A stretch of 64,000 nucleotides of DNA from contig JAHBWA010000018.1 of the NCBI GenBank assembly GCA_019637195.1, forward strand, positions 1 through 64,000. Reading direction: 5' to 3'. The position numbers and the translations under genes are program-made. This DNA comes from Labilithrix sp. (GTDB taxonomy: Bacteria; Myxococcota_A; Polyangia; Polyangiales; Polyangiaceae). Under the pieces are notes generated by a model. It searched no databases. It worked only from the letters and a program-made list of their open reading frames with translations, and was not told where the DNA came from. Below are positions 28,450-38,800 of this stretch, piece by piece. Positions within the stretch are counted from its first letter, which is position 1; every line of letters begins with the position of its first letter.

Positions 28450-29616
28450 GTGAAGCGCGCCGCCGTCTCGCTGTCCGTCCTGGCGCTCGCCGCCGCGTGC
28501 GAGCGCGCACGTCCTCCGGCGTCGCCCTCCGCCCCGCCTCCGGTGGCCCAGCCCGAGACCGCGACGGCGGGCCCGAGCGCCGCCGATCTCGCCGACCCCG
28601 CGGCGCCGTCGGGCGAGGGGCTCATCACGGGGTGGCTCGAGGTGAAGGAGCGCCGCATTCGCCTGCCGAGCGGCGAGCCGTTCCGAGGCCGCGGCGCCAA
28701 CCTCCACGACACGCGCTCGTGCGACGGCTGCGCCTGGGAGCCGCCCCAGGTCGACGAGGTGCTCCGGCGCATCGACACGCTCACGGACGAGTGGAACGCG
28801 ACGTTCATCCGCCTCCTCCTCGAGAGCTACCCCGACGACGGTCGCGCGAAGACCGGCGGCAACGCGCGCGTGCACTACAAGAACGTCCTCGACGACCCGC
28901 GCTACTTCAGCGACCTGATGCGCATCGTCGGGCATGTCGGCAAGAAGAAGGGCGTCTACCTGCTCGTCTCGCTCTGGCAGGATCCGACGTTCTCGCCGCT
29001 CGGCTGGCCGACCGCCCGAACGGCGCTCGTGTGGAAGAAGCTCGCGGCGGCGCTCAAGGACATGCCGTTCGTGATGTTCGGGCTCGTGAACGAGCCTCAG
29101 GCGAACGACGACGGCAAGCGCGACGCCGAGGTGTGGCGCGCGATGAACGACACCGTCGCGGCGATCCGCAGCGTCGAGCGCCCCGGCCGCTTCCACGTCG
29201 TCACGGTGCAGGGCACGCGCGAGTGGGGCCGCTCGCTCGACTACTACGTCGAGCACCCGATCACGGCCGGCGGCGGCGTGAACATCGCCTACGAGACGCA
29301 CGTCTACAACCGGCCGAAGCGCTTCGACGAGCTCGTCGTGCGCCCGGCCAAGGCGCTCCCGGTCGTGATCGGCGAGCTCGGGCCGCAGCAGGACAAGGAC
29401 GTCACCATGTTCCCGGAGGACTGCGAGGCGCTCTTCGACGTCGCGGAGAAGCTCGACGTGCCGTGGATCGCCTGGTCGTTCCACACCAACTGCCCGCCAA
29501 ACCTGCTGGTCGAGCGGCGCGACGTGTGCGGCGCCGGCGCCTCGCTCGAGCCGAGCGCGTGGGGCCGCCAGGTGAAGGCGCGCCTCGCGCGCCCGTGGGG
29601 GAGGCCGCGTCCGTGA
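28450..29616 (+). CDS. Glycoside hydrolase family 5 lipoprotein
   Basis: 388 residues from GTG 28450, selected because it starts a lipoprotein signal (MKRAAVSLSVLALAAAC) with lipobox Cys; a Pro/Ala linker follows. The catalytic domain is a GH5-like TIM barrel: RGRGANLHD near the start, FIRLLLES, acid/base Glu in FGLVNEPQ, and nucleophile Glu in VVIGELGP, then WIAWSFH. GH5 enzymes cleave beta-glucans, mannans or related polymers. In an EPS locus it probably trims or releases the polymer at the surface (inference). It follows the kinase-like gene by 23 bases and is probably in its operon. Confidence 0.87.
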   Translation: MKRAAVSLSVLALAAACERARPPASPSAPPPVAQPETATAGPSAADLADPAAPSGEGLITGWLEVKERRIRLPSGEPFRGRGANLHDTRSCDGCAWEPPQVDEVLRRIDTLTDEWNATFIRLLLESYPDDGRAKTGGNARVHYKNVLDDPRYFSDLMRIVGHVGKKKGVYLLVSLWQDPTFSPLGWPTARTALVWKKLAAALKDMPFVMFGLVNEPQANDDGKRDAEVWRAMNDTVAAIRSVERPGRFHVVTVQGTREWGRSLDYYVEHPITAGGGVNIAYETHVYNRPKRFDELVVRPAKALPVVIGELGPQQDKDVTMFPEDCEALFDVAEKLDVPWIAWSFHTNCPPNLLVERRDVCGAGASLEPSAWGRQVKARLARPWGRPRP

Positions 29617-29699
29617 GGCCGCGCCGCCGCGCCACGTCCGCTCGAGCTCTCGGAACTGGCGCCAGATGGCGTAGGGATTGCTAAACTCAGCACCGTCCG

Positions 29700-29906
29700 A
29701 TGCAGAAGGCGCTTCTCATCAGCATCCTCTTCGCCACGGTCCTCATCCCGCTCGTCGCCGCGCGTGGCGGAACCGTGAAGAGCGCCGTGCGCCGTAGCGT
29801 GATCGCCACGGGCGTGTTCTGCGTCGTCTACTGGCTCGGGCTGCTCTTCGTCTATCCGGTGCTCACGGCGGGCAGACCGAACATGCAGAACCAGGGCATG
29901 CAGTAG
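29700..29906 (+). CDS. Small two-helix membrane protein, unknown
   Basis: 68 residues. Two hydrophobic stretches (LLISILFATVLIPLVA and VIATGVFCVVYWLGLLFVYP) joined by a basic loop, and a short Gln/Asn-rich tail. No family recognised. It follows GH5 by 83 bases and converges with fdx; its link to either is unknown. Confidence 0.6.
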   Translation: MQKALLISILFATVLIPLVAARGGTVKSAVRRSVIATGVFCVVYWLGLLFVYPVLTAGRPNMQNQGMQ

Positions 29907-29919
29907 CGCCCGGCCGCGG

Positions 29920-30294
29920 TCAGCGCGGGTCGGGGTTCGGCCCCGGGCGCTTCGTGTACTTGCCGCGGTGCTCGGGGTGCTCGTTCTCGAACGCCTCGAG
30001 GCTCTCGCGCGTGATCTCGACCTCGATCTCGCCGTCGCGCTCGATCGTCGACTGACAGCCGAGACGCGAGTTGTGGCGGACGTCGAAGGCCTTGTCGAGG
30101 ATGTCCTCCTCCTCCTCTTCTTGCCCGCTGAGCAGCTCGGCGCCCTTCGTCACGTAGACGTGGCAGGTCGAGCACGCGCAGACGCCGCCGCAGGCGTAGC
30201 CCTCCGGCGCGTCGATCTTCTGGGCGGCCTGGAGGATGCTCGAGCCGACGGGCACCTCGGTCTCGCCGTATCCCTTGAAGCGCACGATCGCCAT
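29920..30294 (-). CDS. fdx: [2Fe-2S] ferredoxin of the ISC system
   Basis: 124 residues. The cluster ligands are in ACGGVCACSTCHVYV plus a downstream LGCQS, the spacing of adrenodoxin/ISC-type ferredoxins. An acidic patch (EEEEED) follows, suited to docking on IscS/IscU. In this pathway it supplies electrons for cluster assembly. Last gene of the isc operon, 61 bases after hscA. A GA-rich tract (30305-30321 on the minus strand) sits where a Shine-Dalgarno would be. The family is usually ~110 residues; the extra is a C-terminal Pro/Lys tail. Confidence 0.95.
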   Translation of the reverse strand: MAIVRFKGYGETEVPVGSSILQAAQKIDAPEGYACGGVCACSTCHVYVTKGAELLSGQEEEEEDILDKAFDVRHNSRLGCQSTIERDGEIEVEITRESLEAFENEHPEHRGKYTKRPGPNPDPR

Positions 30295-30355
30295 CTCGAT
30301 GACCTTCTCTCTCTCTTTCTCGTCTCTTGGCTCGTGTCGTGACCGCGCCGGGCGC

Positions 30356-32316
<1,961 letters not shown>

Positions 32317-32320
<4 letters not shown>

Positions 32321-32877
32321 GGCGACACCCCGTGCGCGCCGGCGAGCGCCGCCTCTTCCGCTTCCTCTTCGATCGCCTCGACCTCGTCGAGGAACCGCCG
32401 GTAGAAGCGGAGCTCGCCGAGGAGCGGGAGGAGCCGCGCGAGCTCGTCCTCCGGGGGCGAGCCCGCGGCGAAGCCGGCCGTCAGCTTCGACTCGACCGCC
32501 TTCGCCCGCGCGGCGATGCCGCCGCCGAGCGCCTTCACCTTGGCGAGGTCCCGCGCGGCGCGCGCGTCGGCGAGGGCCTCGCGCTCTTCCATCACGTCCA
32601 TCAGGAACGCCGGGCTCGCCTTCGGCTCGTGGGTCTCGCCGACCGCGAGGCCTTCGGCCCGGAAGAGCGCCTCCGCGCGACGGATGGGGTCGCGCAGGAC
32701 GCGCCACGCCTCGTTCACGTTCGCGGCCTTCTCGAGCGCGGCGCGGCGCTCGCTCGCGCTCGCCTGCGAGAACTTGTCGGGGTGGAGCGCGCGCGAGAGC
32801 TCGCGGTGCGTCTTCTCGAGCGCCGAGAGGTCGAGGTCGAAGCGGCGCGGAGCGCCGAGCGTAGCGAAGGGATCCAT
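32317..32877 (-). CDS. hscB: J-domain co-chaperone HscB
   Basis: 186 residues from ATG 32877 ([16 protein letters not shown]), the usual beginning in this family. A GTG at 32958 overlaps the iscA stop (GTGA) and would add 27 residues; coupling makes it a possible alternative. The J-domain contains the HPD motif (RALHPDKF) that stimulates HscA ATPase, and the C-terminal three-helix part binds IscU. Overlaps hscA by 4 bases, so the two proteins are translationally coupled. Confidence 0.92.
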
Positions 32878-32954
32878 GGTCGAAAGTCCAGAGGCCTCGG
32901 TGTTGGTTCCCCGGAGGCGCGCGGGCGCGCCGGGGACGGAGGGCTGCGGACCGC

Positions 32955-33416
32955 TCACACCGTGAACGACGTGCCGCAGCCGCAGGAGGACTTCTCGTTC
33001 GGGTTGACGAACTTGAAGCCCTGCCGCATGAGCGTCTTCTCCCAGTCGAAGGTCGCCCCGTTCAAGTAAAGGAGGCTCTTCTTGTCGACGACGATGCGCA
33101 CGTCGGAGCCGTCGGTCGCCTTGAGGTCGTAGACCACGTCGCGCGCGCGCGGGGCGCCGTCGTGGAACTCGATGACGTAGGAGAAGCCCGAGCAGCCGCC
33201 GCCGCGGATGCCGACCCGGAGCGCGGTGCCCGGCACGTCGCGCTTGGCGATCTGCGCCCCGACGGCGTCGACGGCGTTCTGCGTGATGACGATGCCGAGC
33301 GTCTTCGACGTCGGCGGCTGCGAGGCCGGCGCGCCGCTCGCCGCCGCGCCGCCGGGCGGCGCGCCGTTCGGCGTGGTGGAGCTCTGTGCGCGGTCCTCGT
33401 GGGTCGTCTCGTTCAT
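32955..33416 (-). CDS. iscA: A-type Fe-S carrier protein (IscA/ErpA, HesB-like)
   Basis: 153 residues. A ~38-residue Ala/Pro-rich start precedes the ~110-residue A-type domain with its three conserved Cys: GGGCSGFSY and the C-terminal SSCGCGTSF. These proteins carry clusters or iron from the IscU scaffold to targets. The long N-terminal extension is unusual for IscA. Sits between iscU and hscB in the isc operon; ErpA cannot be separated from IscA by sequence reading alone, context favours IscA. Confidence 0.92.
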   Translation of the reverse strand: MNETTHEDRAQSSTTPNGAPPGGAAASGAPASQPPTSKTLGIVITQNAVDAVGAQIAKRDVPGTALRVGIRGGGCSGFSYVIEFHDGAPRARDVVYDLKATDGSDVRIVVDKKSLLYLNGATFDWEKTLMRQGFKFVNPNEKSSCGCGTSFTV

Positions 33417-33456
33417 CTCGGCTTCTCTCTTCTTCGTGGCCCGCCCTGCGCCGGGC

Positions 33457-33849
33457 TCAAGCCTTCTTCGCGGCCTGCTTCGCCCGGTAGTCGGCGATGG
33501 CGCTCTTGATCGCGTCCTCGGCGAGGACCGAGCAGTGGATCTTCACCGGCGGCAGGTTGAGCTCGTTGACGATGTCGGAGTTCTTGATCGCCTCGGCCTC
33601 CTCGACCTTCTTGCCCTTGATCCACTCGGTGGCGAGGGACGAGGACGCGATGGCCGAGCCGCAGCCGAACGTCTTGAACTTCGCGTCCTGGATGACGCCG
33701 TCGTCGCTCACCTTGATCTGGAGGCGCATCACGTCGCCGCACGCAGGCGCACCGACGAGGCCGGTGCCGACGGTCGGGTCTTCCTTGTCGAGGGTGCCGA
33801 CGTTGCGCGGGTTCTCCGCGTGGTCGATCACTTTATCGCTGTAGGCCAT
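33457..33849 (-). CDS. iscU: Fe-S cluster scaffold IscU
   Basis: 130 residues, the normal length. Ligand Cys in GAPACGDVM, FGCGSAIASSS and VKIHCSVLAEDAI, with the conserved Asp after the first Cys (CGD) and the HscA-recognition motif LPPVK. Builds 2Fe-2S and 4Fe-4S clusters using sulphur from IscS. Thirty bases after iscS; preceded by a GA-rich tract at 33855-33864. Confidence 0.97.
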   Translation of the reverse strand: MAYSDKVIDHAENPRNVGTLDKEDPTVGTGLVGAPACGDVMRLQIKVSDDGVIQDAKFKTFGCGSAIASSSLATEWIKGKKVEEAEAIKNSDIVNELNLPPVKIHCSVLAEDAIKSAIADYRAKQAAKKA

Positions 33850-33879
33850 CTCTGCTCTCTCTCCGATGTCGTTCCAGGT

Positions 33880-35103
33880 TCAGTGAGCGACCCACTGGAC
33901 GCTCTTGAGGTCGATGCCGTCCTTGTACATCTCGTACAGCGGGGACATGTTCCTGAGGTGCTTGACCTTGTCGATGACGAGGTCCGAGACGAAGTCGATC
34001 TCCTCCTCGGTCGTGTAGCGGCCGAGGCCGAAGCGGATGCTCGAGTGCGCGAGCTCGTCACCGACGCCGAGGGCGCGGAGGACGTAGCTCGGCTCGAGGC
34101 TCGCGGACGTGCACGCCGAGCCGGAGCTCACGGCGACGTCCTTGATCGCCATCATCATCGCCTCGCCCTCGACGAAGGCGAACGAGACGTTGAGGTTGCC
34201 CGGAAGGCGGTGCTCGAGCGAGCCGTTGACGAAGACCTCCTCGAGCGAGGAGTCGAGCTTCTTGCGGAGGCGCTCGCGCATGGCGAGGAGGCGCTCGCCC
34301 TCCTCCTTGCCCTCCTTCATCATGATGTCGGCGGCCTTGCCGAAGCCGACGATGCCGGGGACGTTGAGCGTGCCCGAGCGCATGCCGCGCTCGTGGCCGC
34401 CGCCGTCCATCTGCGCGACGAGGCGCACGCGCGGCTTGCTGCGGCGGACGTAGAGGCCGCCGACGCCCTTCGGGCCGTACATCTTGTGCGCGGTGATGCT
34501 CGCGAGGTCGACGTTCATCTTCTGGACGTCGAACGGCACCTTGCCGACGCCCTGGACGGCGTCGGAGTGGAGGAGCACGCCGCGCTCGCGGGTGAGCTTG
34601 CCGATCTCTTCGATCGGCTGGACGGTGCCGATCTCGTTGTTGGCGAGCATGATCGAGACGAGGATCGTCTTGTCGGTCAGCGCCCTCTTCACGTCGTCGG
34701 GATCGACGCGGCCGTCCTTGCCGACGCCGAGGTACGTCACCTCGTAGCCCTCTTTCTCGAGGCGCTTGCACGTGTCGAGCACGGCCTTGTGCTCGATCAC
34801 GGTCGTGATGATGTGGTTGCCCTTCTCCTTGTAGAACTCGGCGACGCCCTTGATCGCGACGTTGTTCGACTCGGTCGCGCCCGAGGTGAAGACGATCTCC
34901 TTCTCGCTCTGGGCGTTGATGAGCTTCCCGATGCGCTCGCGCGCGTAGTCCACCGCCTCTTCGGCCGTCCAGCCGAAGGCGTGGCTACGGCTCGCCGCGT
35001 TGCCGAACTTCTCGTTGAAGTACGGCAGCATCTCCTCGATGACGCGCGGGTCGACCGGCGTCGTCGAGTGGTAGTCCATGAAGATAGGGAGCTTGATGGC
35101 CAT
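33880..35103 (-). CDS. iscS: Cysteine desulfurase IscS
   Basis: 407 residues, PLP-dependent class V. Motifs: [10 protein letters not shown] at the start, [12 protein letters not shown]-lysine in [12 protein letters not shown], and the catalytic Cys loop [10 protein letters not shown]. Converts cysteine to alanine and passes persulphide sulphur to IscU. Follows the MerR-type regulator gene by 27 bases. A GA tract lies 7 bases before the start. Confidence 0.97.
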   Translation of the reverse strand: MAIKLPIFMDYHSTTPVDPRVIEEMLPYFNEKFGNAASRSHAFGWTAEEAVDYARERIGKLINAQSEKEIVFTSGATESNNVAIKGVAEFYKEKGNHIITTVIEHKAVLDTCKRLEKEGYEVTYLGVGKDGRVDPDDVKRALTDKTILVSIMLANNEIGTVQPIEEIGKLTRERGVLLHSDAVQGVGKVPFDVQKMNVDLASITAHKMYGPKGVGGLYVRRSKPRVRLVAQMDGGGHERGMRSGTLNVPGIVGFGKAADIMMKEGKEEGERLLAMRERLRKKLDSSLEEVFVNGSLEHRLPGNLNVSFAFVEGEAMMMAIKDVAVSSGSACTSASLEPSYVLRALGVGDELAHSSIRFGLGRYTTEEEIDFVSDLVIDKVKHLRNMSPLYEMYKDGIDLKSVQWVAH

Positions 35104-35130
35104 GAAACGTCTCTCTTCTGCTGCTTGCTC

Positions 35131-35694
35131 TCAGGCGCGGAACCCCGCGACGAGGTCCGGGACTTCTTGGGCGCGATCGTGGTGGTTGCACGTCGGGCAC
35201 TCCGCGAGGAGCTTTCCGGGCTCGCAGGCGGAGTCGCACGTGTCGAGGTAATCGAGGCTCGCGAGGATCTCGCGCTCGAGCGTGCGGAGGCGCTCGATCT
35301 GCGTGCGGGCGTCGTCGAGCTTCCGCTTGTAGACCTCGCGGACCTTCGCCATCGCGGACGGCGCCGACGCGCCGCGGCCCTCGGCCTCGACGTCCTTCAC
35401 GATCGCCTTGATGTCGGTGAGGCTGAAGCCGAGATCCTGGAGCTTGCCGATCCAGCGGATGCGCACGAGCGCCTCGGGACCGTAGAGGCGGTAGCGGCCC
35501 TTCGACCGACCGGCTGGCTTCAAGAGCTCCATCTGCTCGTAGAGGTGGATGGCGCGGACGGTCTTGCCGGCCTCGCGCGCCAGATCCCCCACCTGCATGA
35601 GCTCCTCGTCCGCGACCGAACGCCCGCTCGCGACCGCCGGGGGAGCGGCGGCCTCTGCGATTTCATTGAGGATGGGGAGGCGGACGTTGCTCAT
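35131..35694 (-). CDS. MerR-family regulator with four C-terminal cysteines, first gene of the isc operon
   Basis: 187 residues from ATG 35694 (MSNVRLPILN); an open frame runs further upstream into the promoter region but is not protein-like. MerR helix-turn-helix: MQVGDLAREAGKTVRAIHLYEQ, then GRYRLYGPEALVRIRWIGKLQDLGF-type core, a long coiled coil, and a C-terminal TCDSACEPGKLLAECPTC around residues 150-167. Four Cys (spacing 3-8-2) could hold a metal or Fe-S cluster, as SoxR does with different spacing. It occupies the place of iscR, so it probably senses Fe-S status and controls the operon (inference). Two inverted repeats lie upstream. Confidence 0.85.
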   Translation of the reverse strand: MSNVRLPILNEIAEAAAPPAVASGRSVADEELMQVGDLAREAGKTVRAIHLYEQMELLKPAGRSKGRYRLYGPEALVRIRWIGKLQDLGFSLTDIKAIVKDVEAEGRGASAPSAMAKVREVYKRKLDDARTQIERLRTLEREILASLDYLDTCDSACEPGKLLAECPTCNHHDRAQEVPDLVAGFRA

Positions 35695-35731
35695 CAGCTG
35701 GCCTTCGACCGGGGCGTCGCGGAGGCTTACT

Positions 35732-35747
35732 CTCACGTGTGCGTGAG
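35732..35747. promoter_or_regulatory. Inverted repeat upstream of the isc operon
   Basis: Arms CTCACG and CGTGAG with a 4-base spacer, 38 bases before the MerR-type gene start. MerR proteins bind dyads of this size between promoter elements, so this is a candidate operator. Promoter hexamers were not identified with confidence. Confidence 0.5.
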
Positions 35748-35803
35748 GGTTGGAAGTACAAAGACTCTTTAGACGCCAGCCGAGGCCGGCGTCAAGACCA
35801 ACT

Positions 35804-35819
35804 CTTACGTTAACGTTAG
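35804..35819. promoter_or_regulatory. Near-perfect palindrome between the isc operon and the TPR gene
   Basis: CTTACGTTAACGTTAG, a 16-base palindrome with one mismatched pair and a perfect ACGTTAACGT core. It is AT-rich against a GC-rich background and lies in the divergent promoter region, so it is a candidate protein-binding site. Confidence 0.45.
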
Positions 35820-35870
35820 TCTTGGACGCTATCAAGGCTAAATACCTGGAATCTCATCTGCACGCCTGCC

Positions 35871-38800
35871 GTGGACGCCGCGACCGCGGTAGACTTCCGC
35901 CCGGTGGGATCGGACGAGGAGTCGACGCACGAGATCGACATCGAGGCCCTGCGCGACTCGCTCGCGACGGCTCGCGGCGGCGGCCCTTCCGCGCCCGACG
36001 CGCCGCCGAGCGATCGCGAGACCGCGCGCGGGCGCCCCGACCCGGCCACGCTCGACGCCATCGGTCACGGCCTCGATCCGGCCGCGCGCGGCCTCGACGC
36101 CGCCGGTCATGGCTTCGACACCATCGGTCACGACGGCGACGTCGCGCGCGGCGACGAGGCGGACACGATGGGACGGGCAGTCCGGACGTTCGGGGACGAG
36201 ACCTTCGACGTCGACGACCTCGACGACGGCGATCGAACGGTCATGGCCTCGTCACCGCCGACGAGGCGCGCGGAACCGACGAGGCGCGCGGACGGCCGAG
36301 GTCCGATCCCGGCGCCGGCCGAGCGCGAGTCGGTCACCCGGCTCGACGCCGCGTCGCTGCGTCCGGTCCGCCTGTCGACGCCCCTCGATCCGCTCGCGTC
36401 GCTGCGCGCGCTCGAGTCCTCGGAGGCCGTCGACACGGTGGATCCGCTCGAGCTCGCCCCCGACGAGCGCGCGCTGCCGCGCTTCGGCACGGAGGACGTG
36501 GACTTGGTCGATCTGGCGGACGTCGAAGACGTCGTCAGCGGAGAGCACGACGTCTTCGATGACGCGGACGTCGTCGACGCGGACGAGGAGATCGCGGACG
36601 ACGACGACGTCGTCGCGCTCGACTCGGCGGAGAACGACGACGTCGTCGCGCTCGACTCGATCGAGGCTCCCGCTGGCGTCGAGCAAGCCGCAGACCCGGC
36701 GCCGTCGCTCTTCGGGACCCTCCCGGGCCACGACGTGGCGCAGGCGCTGCGCGCGATGATGGGCGAGGTCCCGGACGCGCCCGACGCCTCGGACGCGGCG
36801 CCGCTCTCCGAAGCGACGATGTGGCGACCACCGGCGCGCACGCTCGAGGACGGCGAGACGCAGACGCGCCTGCCGCTCGCGGAGGTGCCCGAGGCGCGCG
36901 ACGCGTTCCCGCGCGACGACGCCTTCCTGCGCGACGACGCCCTCCTGCGCGACGACGCCTTCCTGCGCGACGACGCCTTCCGGCCCGACGACGCGCTCCC
37001 CGCCTTCTCGCTCGAAGAGTCGAGCGCCGATCCGCTCGAAGAGAGCCAGGCCCCGTGGCCCCAGACGCCGTGGAGTCCGGCCGGCGCGAGGGCTCCAGAG
37101 CCTCGCCCGTTCGGGGGCGACGCCGACCACACGAACATCACTCGACCGGCGGCGCCGCGCTCGGACCGCGAGGCCACCGCGATCACGCGCGCGGGGCCGA
37201 GCGCGAGGGTCGTCGCCGACGTCGGGGAGACGACCGCCGTCTTCCTGGGGCCGGTCCCCTCGATCGCGCGACCGGACCCGCCAGCCGAGAGCGCGCCGGA
37301 GACCGCTATGCACGGCGCGCCGGAGACCGCCACGCACGGCGCGCCGGAGACCGCCACGCAGCGCGCGCCGGAGCCGACGACCGACGAGGTCGAGGCGCTC
37401 TACGGCCCCTTCGAGCCGCTGCCCAAGACCGCCGCCGCCGTCCCGTTCGACGCCGATCCGCGCGACGACGCCCCCGGCTCGCCCCGCCGATCCGGCGCCG
37501 GCTCCCCGGCCGCCCGGGATGTCGTCCCCGAGCCTGCGCTGCCGCGCTTCACGCTGTCCTCGATCCCGGAGGTGCCGGACACCATCGCCATGCCGGATCC
37601 CGCGCCGGCGCCGTCCGAGCTGCTCCGCGGAGCGGGCAACGAGGACCTGACCGTGATGCGTCCGAGCCAGGTCGACACGCAGGACCTCACCATCGCGTCG
37701 CGCTCGTCGGAGCCCGGCGCCCCACGGACGGCGCCGGTCTTCGACGTCGACGCCTTCGCCGACGAGGCCGAGGACGCGACCGCCGCGGGGATCACGCGCG
37801 CCGAGAGCGACGGCGAAGACGTCGCCCTCCTGACGGCGCGCCTGCACCGCGACGAGAGGGGGCTCGGCGACGAGGCGCCGGCGCTCGGCGACGAGGCGCC
37901 GCCGACCGCCGCCCATCCGTCCGCGGGCACGGAGGAGATCGAGGCCGCCCTGGATCCCGCGGACGCCGAGGAGATCGACGAGGCGGAGATCCTCGAGATC
38001 GCGCCCGACGAGATCATCGAAGACGACCAGACGAGCACGAGCATCGGCGCGCCGGTGAAGGCCTCGCCGGCCTTCGAGCCGCCCGCGCCGGCAGCCGCGA
38101 GCGCGCCGCCGCTCGCCGGCGAGGAGCTCGATCCCGAGGCGCGGGAGCTGTTCGACGAGCGCCGCTTCGGACCGCTCGTCGCGCTCTACCGCCAGCGGCT
38201 CGCCGACACCGACGGACCGAACCACAAGGCCGCCCTGCTCCTCAAGATCGCGCACGTCTACGAGGCAGGGCTGGAGGATCCGAACGAGACCTTCAACGCG
38301 CTCGTCGAGGCGTTCGAGCTCGCGCCGGACAACCACGACGTCGTCGCCGCGGTCGACCGCGTCGGGAAGGCCACGCAGCGGATCGGCGAGCTCGCCGACA
38401 AGGTGAAGCGCAAGCTCCTCCCCGGGGCGCCCGACGACAAGCGCGTCGTCTACCTCGGCCACCTCGTCTTCTGGTACGAGCGCGTCCTCGGGCGAGGCAA
38501 GGAGGTCTCGTCGTTCGTCTCCGAGATCGAGCGCCACGACAAGGTCCACCCCGTCGTCCTCAAGCGCGCGGCGCAGCTCGCCGCGATGAACGCGGACCCC
38601 AAGACCCAGCGCGAGCACCTCACGCGCGCGCTCGAGCGGACGGTGCGGCGCGAGGAGCGGGTCGCGCTCCACCTCGCGCTCGCGAGCGCCTACGCGGGCA
38701 CGGCCGACGCGCTCAAGCACTACGAGGAGGCGCTCCGGATCGACGGCGCGTCGCTCGTCGCGCTCCAGGGCGTCAAGCGGCTCGGCAAGGAGAAGGAGCG

